Source: Dokdonella_A sp046347015
GTDB lineage: Bacteria; Pseudomonadota; Gammaproteobacteria; Xanthomonadales; Rhodanobacteraceae
DNA length: 51,575 bases
Direction of reading: 5' to 3'
Assembly (NCBI GenBank): GCA_046347015.1
Contig: JAXMHA010000020.1
Location: forward strand, 1 to 51,575
Part shown: one piece after another, positions 45,957-51,575 of the stretch
Numbering within the stretch: position 1 is the first letter of the stretch
How the letters are laid out: each line of letters opens with the position of its first letter
Notes under the pieces: model-generated
What the model was told of the DNA's origin: nothing
Databases searched by the model: none
Seen by the model: the letters and a program-made list of their open reading frames with translations, nothing else
Made by a program: the position numbers and the translations under genes

Positions 45957-46283
45957 AAGCGGACACGACCCAAGGTCCTGCCGCCTCCCGCGTCCCTCAT
46001 TCCGTCCCGGCCGATCAAACACTTTTCCGGAGCGCGCCAGAAGCCATCCAAAGGCCTTGACACCGCCGGATAGCGGCATCCGGCCGCCATCGTTGTTCAC
46101 AGGCGCCCTGGGTGGGCTGGCCGGTTTCGGAAGTTCGTTGAATCGACGCCGCCCGGCACGATCCGTATGACCCAAGCCATTGATGATGAAAGTTGTTTTC
46201 GCGTTGGTCAGTTTTTGACCAAGTCGTTGGCGAGCGTTCCGGAACGCCCTCGCGGTGATTCCGTACGGCAGTCGTCCACAGCG

Positions 46284-46306
46284 TTATCCACAACCATTGT
46301 GGATAA
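46284..46306. promoter_or_regulatory. Inverted pair of DnaA boxes
   Basis: TTATCCACA (46284-46292) and its exact reverse complement TGTGGATAA (46298-46306), separated by 5 bases. A weaker box, TCGTCCACA, is at 46272-46280, and AAAAAAA follows at once. Both 9-mers match the perfect DnaA-box consensus. They lie 122-144 bases before the priA start. Confidence 0.7.
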
Positions 46307-46415
46307 GAAAAAAATCCTCGTCGGGGCCGCCGCTTAATGCCGGTTCCTTGACGGTGCGTCAACACATCGGCGCAAGTACCGCGACCGGCTGGCGCGAACA
46401 CCGGGGTGTGGCGGA

Positions 46416-46421
46416 TACACT
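46416..46421 (+). promoter_or_regulatory. Putative -10 box (TACACT) for priA, leaderless
   Basis: The hexamer ends six bases before the ATG, which would place the transcription start at or next to the A of ATG. No SD is visible before the ATG, in keeping with a leaderless message. Confidence 0.4.
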
Positions 46422-46427
46422 GGGGCA

Positions 46428-48620
<2,193 letters not shown>

Positions 48621-48719
48621 CCTGCGCGATTTCGAATCGCTGCCTTGAGATGATTCCACCGTACCCGCCCGCAACGCTGTCCCGTCGGTGCGGCTCGATG
48701 CCGCGTCGCCACCATTGGT

Positions 48720-50519
48720 TCAGCGGGCACCCGCGGCGGCTGGCGGCACCAGCGCCAGCACGGTCCAGCCTTCGCCGGGCACGAAGCCCCGTCTTTCGGA
48801 GACGACGCGGAACGCGCCGCGATCATCCAGCGCGAACAACGGGCGGCTGTCTTCGCCGTTGCGCGCCAGGAACATCGGCCAATCGAACACCTTCGACAAC
48901 CGCGTGCCCCTGATCGTCCAGCCTTCCTCCAGCAGCGCGGCGAAGCGGGCATGGGTCATGTCCTCGCCGAACAAGGCCGGTGCGAGCAGCGCGGCCGCGA
49001 AGTGGCTGCGATCCGGTCCCTCGTCGTGCAACACGTTGCGCAGCCGATAGACGTTGTCACGCCCGAATACCTCGCGATAGTGCAGGCAGGCCAGTGCGTT
49101 CAGTTCGCGTTGCGGGGAGATTGCGAACAGGTGACCGACCCCGGTCAGGTCCAGTCCGTCCTGCGCAAGCCGCGAGGCCGGGTTGCCGAAAAAGGTTTCG
49201 AGGCCAGCCATGCGGGCAACGCCGACATTGTCCCAGTCATCGTCGGCGAGCACGACGCGGAAGCCATCGATACCGTGCAACGCCGCGGCGATGGTGCGCG
49301 CGACGACATCCGATCCGTACACGAGGACGCCGCGGGGTTCCGGCAGGACGACCCCGAGCCAGTGCGCCAATGGCCTGGCGGTTGCACCCTGTACGACGAC
49401 GGTGCCGATGATCATGATGAACACCAGCGGCACCAACTGGTCGGCGCCGGGCACGCCGAGATGCCGGAGGCGCAGCGCGAATACCGCCGACACGGCGGCA
49501 GCGACGATGCCGCGCGGAGCGACCCAGGCGACGAGGCCACGCTCGCGCCACGTCAACTGGCTGCCGGCGGTGGCCAGGAACACCGACAGCGGGCGCGCGA
49601 CGAACTGCGCGGACAGGTAGATCACGATGCCTTGCAGCAGGGTCGTTCCGGGCAGCGGCCACGGCAGCCGCGCGGCCAGCAGGATGAACAGCATCGACAC
49701 CAGCAGGGCGACGAGCTGTTCCTTGAACTCGCGGATGTCGTCGAGGTGCAGATCCCGCAGGTTGCCCAGCGTCATCCCCATCACCGTGACCGCGAGCAGC
49801 CCCGTGTCGTCCTTGAACGTGTTGGATGCGGTGAATGCCACGACCACGAACGCGAGGGTGCCGAACGCCTGCAGGTAGTCCGGGATCCAGCGCCGGCGCA
49901 ACAGGAACCCGAGCACGAGCGCCGCAGCCACGCCGATCACCGCACCGGTGACGACCCCGAAGGCAAACATCCAGAGTGGATTCTCGCGCGCGCGCGCGGC
50001 AATGAACTCGTAGATCAGCACGGCCACCAGTGCACCCAACGGATCGAGCACGATGCCTTCCCAGCGCAACGTGTTGGCGATGCGCATGTTTGGCCGCAGC
50101 GTGCGCAGCATCGGCGCGATCACCGTCGGGCCGGTGACGCAAGCCAACGCACCGAACAACAGCGCCAGCGGCCAGCCGAGTCCCGCGATCCCGTGTGCGA
50201 CGATGGTCAGCAAGGCGAGTGAAACCACAGCGCCGTAACTGATTAGCCCCTGCACGGCGGCGCCGATGCCACGCAGTTCGTGCAGCCGGAGGCCGAGGCT
50301 GCCCTCGAACAGGATCACCGCCACCGCGAGTGACACCACCGGAAACAGCAGGCTGCCGAACAGCTCGTCGGGCGCCAGCAAATGCGTGAACGGTCCCAGG
50401 CCGAGCCCGACCAGCAGCAACAGCACGATCGCCGGGACCCGGATGCGCCACGCCAGCCATTGACACGCGAACCCCGCCGCGACCAGCAGCGCCAGCATCC
50501 CCATGAGTTCGATGCGCAT
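48720..50519 (-). CDS. CPA-type cation/proton antiporter with TrkA-N-like C-terminus
   Basis: 599 residues. Residues 1-~400 form about 12 membrane helices in the Na+/H+ exchanger (CPA) fold: FEGSLGLRLHELRGIG, FGALACVTGPTVIAPML, EGIVLDPLGALVAVLIYEF (transport-site region with D in LDP) and VAWVAPRGIVAAAVSAVFAL. The C-terminal ~200 residues look like a nucleotide-binding RCK/TrkA-N domain (RGVLVYGSDVVARTIAAAL, VVLADDD), though the GxGxxG is modified. It resembles the NhaP/KefB-like transporters of Xanthomonadales. ATG start 50519. No operon partner is seen; the priA stop is 99 bases away on the other strand. Confidence 0.88.
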   Translation of the reverse strand: MRIELMGMLALLVAAGFACQWLAWRIRVPAIVLLLLVGLGLGPFTHLLAPDELFGSLLFPVVSLAVAVILFEGSLGLRLHELRGIGAAVQGLISYGAVVSLALLTIVAHGIAGLGWPLALLFGALACVTGPTVIAPMLRTLRPNMRIANTLRWEGIVLDPLGALVAVLIYEFIAARARENPLWMFAFGVVTGAVIGVAAALVLGFLLRRRWIPDYLQAFGTLAFVVVAFTASNTFKDDTGLLAVTVMGMTLGNLRDLHLDDIREFKEQLVALLVSMLFILLAARLPWPLPGTTLLQGIVIYLSAQFVARPLSVFLATAGSQLTWRERGLVAWVAPRGIVAAAVSAVFALRLRHLGVPGADQLVPLVFIMIIGTVVVQGATARPLAHWLGVVLPEPRGVLVYGSDVVARTIAAALHGIDGFRVVLADDDWDNVGVARMAGLETFFGNPASRLAQDGLDLTGVGHLFAISPQRELNALACLHYREVFGRDNVYRLRNVLHDEGPDRSHFAAALLAPALFGEDMTHARFAALLEEGWTIRGTRLSKVFDWPMFLARNGEDSRPLFALDDRGAFRVVSERRGFVPGEGWTVLALVPPAAAGAR

Positions 50520-50670
50520 GAAGCCCCCCAGGTTGCAGGCACCCGAAGTCGCAACCCCGTGGCGCCCGCGCCCGGAAATGATAGGCCGAATGCGCGCGGG
50601 CACCGCCGGATCGACTCGCGACACCGCCGCGATCGCAGCGGACCGGACCCGCGCAGCGCCGCCGAGGGGG

Positions 50671-50676
50671 TACGAT
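50671..50676 (+). promoter_or_regulatory. Putative -10 box (TACGAT) for the NADH dehydrogenase gene
   Basis: TACGAT 30 bases before the ATG at 50707, in the 187-bp divergent gap. -35 region unclear. Confidence 0.3.
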
Positions 50677-50706
50677 TCGGGTTGGCCATCCGGATCGGGA
50701 CACGAC

Positions 50707-51575
50707 ATGGGTGTCGCGCCAATTCCGCACGTGCTGATCCTCGGTGGCGGATTCGCCGGCCTGTGGGCCGCGCGGGCGCTACGGCACGCGCCGGTACGGA
50801 TCACGCTGCTCGATCGCTGCAACCACCACGTGTTCCAGCCGCTGCTGTACCAGGTGGCCGCGGCAAGCCTCGCCGCGCCGCAGGTGTCGGCGCCGATCCG
50901 CTACTCCTTGCGCCGCCAAAAGAACACGACCGTGCTGTTTGGCGAGGTCACATCGATCGACGTCCCGCAGCGCCGCGTCGCCAGCGACATCGGTGATTTC
51001 ACCTACGATTTCCTGATCGTCGCGACCGGCGCGACGCACGCCTATTTCGGCCACGACGACTGGGCCGCGCAGGCGCCGGGACTGAAGACGCTCGACGATG
51101 CGTTCCGGATCCGCCGGCACATCCTTACCGCGTTCGAGCGTGCCGAGACGACCGATGATGCGGACGAACGCCGCGCGTGGCAGACCTTCGTGGTCGTCGG
51201 CGCAGGACCGACCGGCGTCGAGTTGGCCGGCACGCTGGCCGAAATGGCGCACCACACCTTGCGCGGCGAATTCCGGCGCAGCGATCCGTCGCGGTCGCGC
51301 GTGATCCTCGTCGAGGCCGGTCCGCGCGTGCTGCCCGCGCTGCATCCATCACTGTCGCAGAAGGCGCTGGATCAGCTCGTGAGACTCGGAGTCGACGTTC
51401 GCGTTGCCGAGCCGGTCACGTCGATCGACAGGGGCCACGTCACGTTCGGCAAGGAATCAGTCACCGCGCGCACGATCATCTGGGCGGCGGGCGTCGCGGC
51501 GTCGCCGCTGGGACGCCAACTCGGCGCCGCGACGGACCGGAGCGGGCGCGTTCTCGTTGCGCCGGACCTGACGTT
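50707..51575 (+). CDS. ndh: Type II NADH dehydrogenase / NAD(P)/FAD-dependent oxidoreductase (partial)
   Basis: The first ~289 residues are in the window; it runs off the right edge without a stop. The FAD-binding GxGxxG is VLILGGGFAGLWAARAL (about 9-25) followed by NHHVFQPLLYQVA, typical of NDH-2. The NADH-binding Rossmann site is FVVVGAGPTGVELAGTLAE (about 162-180), and a YDFLIVATGATHAYFGHDDW segment precedes it. TIIWAAGVAASPLG is the conserved FAD-domain end. It oxidises NADH and passes electrons to quinone without pumping protons. ATG at 50707. Divergent from the antiporter gene. Confidence 0.9.
   Translation, partial: MGVAPIPHVLILGGGFAGLWAARALRHAPVRITLLDRCNHHVFQPLLYQVAAASLAAPQVSAPIRYSLRRQKNTTVLFGEVTSIDVPQRRVASDIGDFTYDFLIVATGATHAYFGHDDWAAQAPGLKTLDDAFRIRRHILTAFERAETTDDADERRAWQTFVVVGAGPTGVELAGTLAEMAHHTLRGEFRRSDPSRSRVILVEAGPRVLPALHPSLSQKALDQLVRLGVDVRVAEPVTSIDRGHVTFGKESVTARTIIWAAGVAASPLGRQLGAATDRSGRVLVAPDLT

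Larger units (their letters stand above)
45894..46427. other. 534-bp non-coding region with palindromes and DnaA-box pair
   Basis: No credible coding frame. Contents in order: a dispersed-repeat-like palindrome (45927-45956), a plain stretch to ~46190, the inverted repeat TTGGTCA-5-TGACCAA (46204-46222), the 14-bp palindrome GCGTTCCGGAACGC (46234-46247), paired DnaA boxes (46284-46306), the palindrome TTGACGgtgCGTCAA (46348-46362), and a TACACT box (46416-46421) seven bases before the priA ATG. Confidence 0.7.

Noticed and set aside
45842..46090. Small minus-strand protein containing SFPRRREPG
   Set aside because: This peptide is the known false translation of a dispersed palindromic repeat.
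46190..46427. Chromosomal origin of replication
   Set aside because: Paired DnaA boxes are present but only three in all, the AT-rich stretch is short, and dnaA, dnaN, rpmH and mnmG are not beside it. A regulatory role is more likely.

Overview
The window is about 51.6 kb of high-GC, densely packed chromosomal DNA. Its gene content and order point to a gammaproteobacterium of the Lysobacterales/Xanthomonadales (Rhodanobacteraceae- or Dokdonella-like). Evidence for this is lptF divergent from pepA-[membrane protein]-holC-valS, a holD-rimI pair, DUF4124, DUF3667 and DUF4286 proteins, a short H-NS-type protein, and secreted proteins with a choice-of-anchor Q module and a C-terminal FxxGFD tail. 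The assignment is inferred from content only. I see no rRNA, tRNA, CRISPR array, prophage or transposase gene.

Left part (1-8.4 kb): partial lptF faces the pepA-holC-valS operon. valS is intact up to about 4085 and then carries at least ten small indels to its end, including at the KMSKS loop. Two tandem secreted TonB-C-like paralogues follow on the minus strand and share a nearly identical 152-bp tract. A minus-strand operon then reads pssA, a GAF-PP2C-HATPase regulator, a STAS protein, MlaE permease, MlaF ATPase, MlaD/MCE protein, auxiliary lipoprotein, holD and rimI (14.9 down to 7.95 kb). Nearly every junction is an ATGA or GTGA overlap. It joins phosphatidylserine synthesis, a partner-switching phosphatase/kinase pair and a lipid ABC transporter, and is the most interesting system in the window.

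Middle (15-20 kb): a DUF4124 protein, proS, an H-NS-family gene with a long leader containing a perfect 15-bp inverted repeat, and acetoacetyl-CoA synthetase. From 20.1 to 36.5 kb is a surface-glycan region: a GT2 of the polyprenyl-phosphate type, asnB-like amidotransferase, a secreted alpha/beta hydrolase, two SAM methyltransferases, an SMR/ArnE-like protein, a YfhO-type membrane protein, a sulfotransferase-coiled coil-GT2-GT2 fusion, a Wzt/Wzm-type polysaccharide ABC exporter and another GT2.

Right part (36.5-51.6 kb): sppA, a MATE exporter, DUF3667 and DUF4286 proteins, a secreted SxxK serine hydrolase, two translationally coupled beta-helix proteins, a 534-bp non-coding region rich in palindromes with paired DnaA-box 9-mers, priA, a CPA-type cation/proton antiporter with a TrkA-N-like tail, and a partial type II NADH dehydrogenase.

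Several otherwise well-conserved genes (valS, holD, the rimI start, the GAF-PP2C gene, the first beta-helix gene) have one-base indels with the downstream frame preserved. This looks more like unpolished assembly than gene decay, and should be kept in mind when reading those entries.
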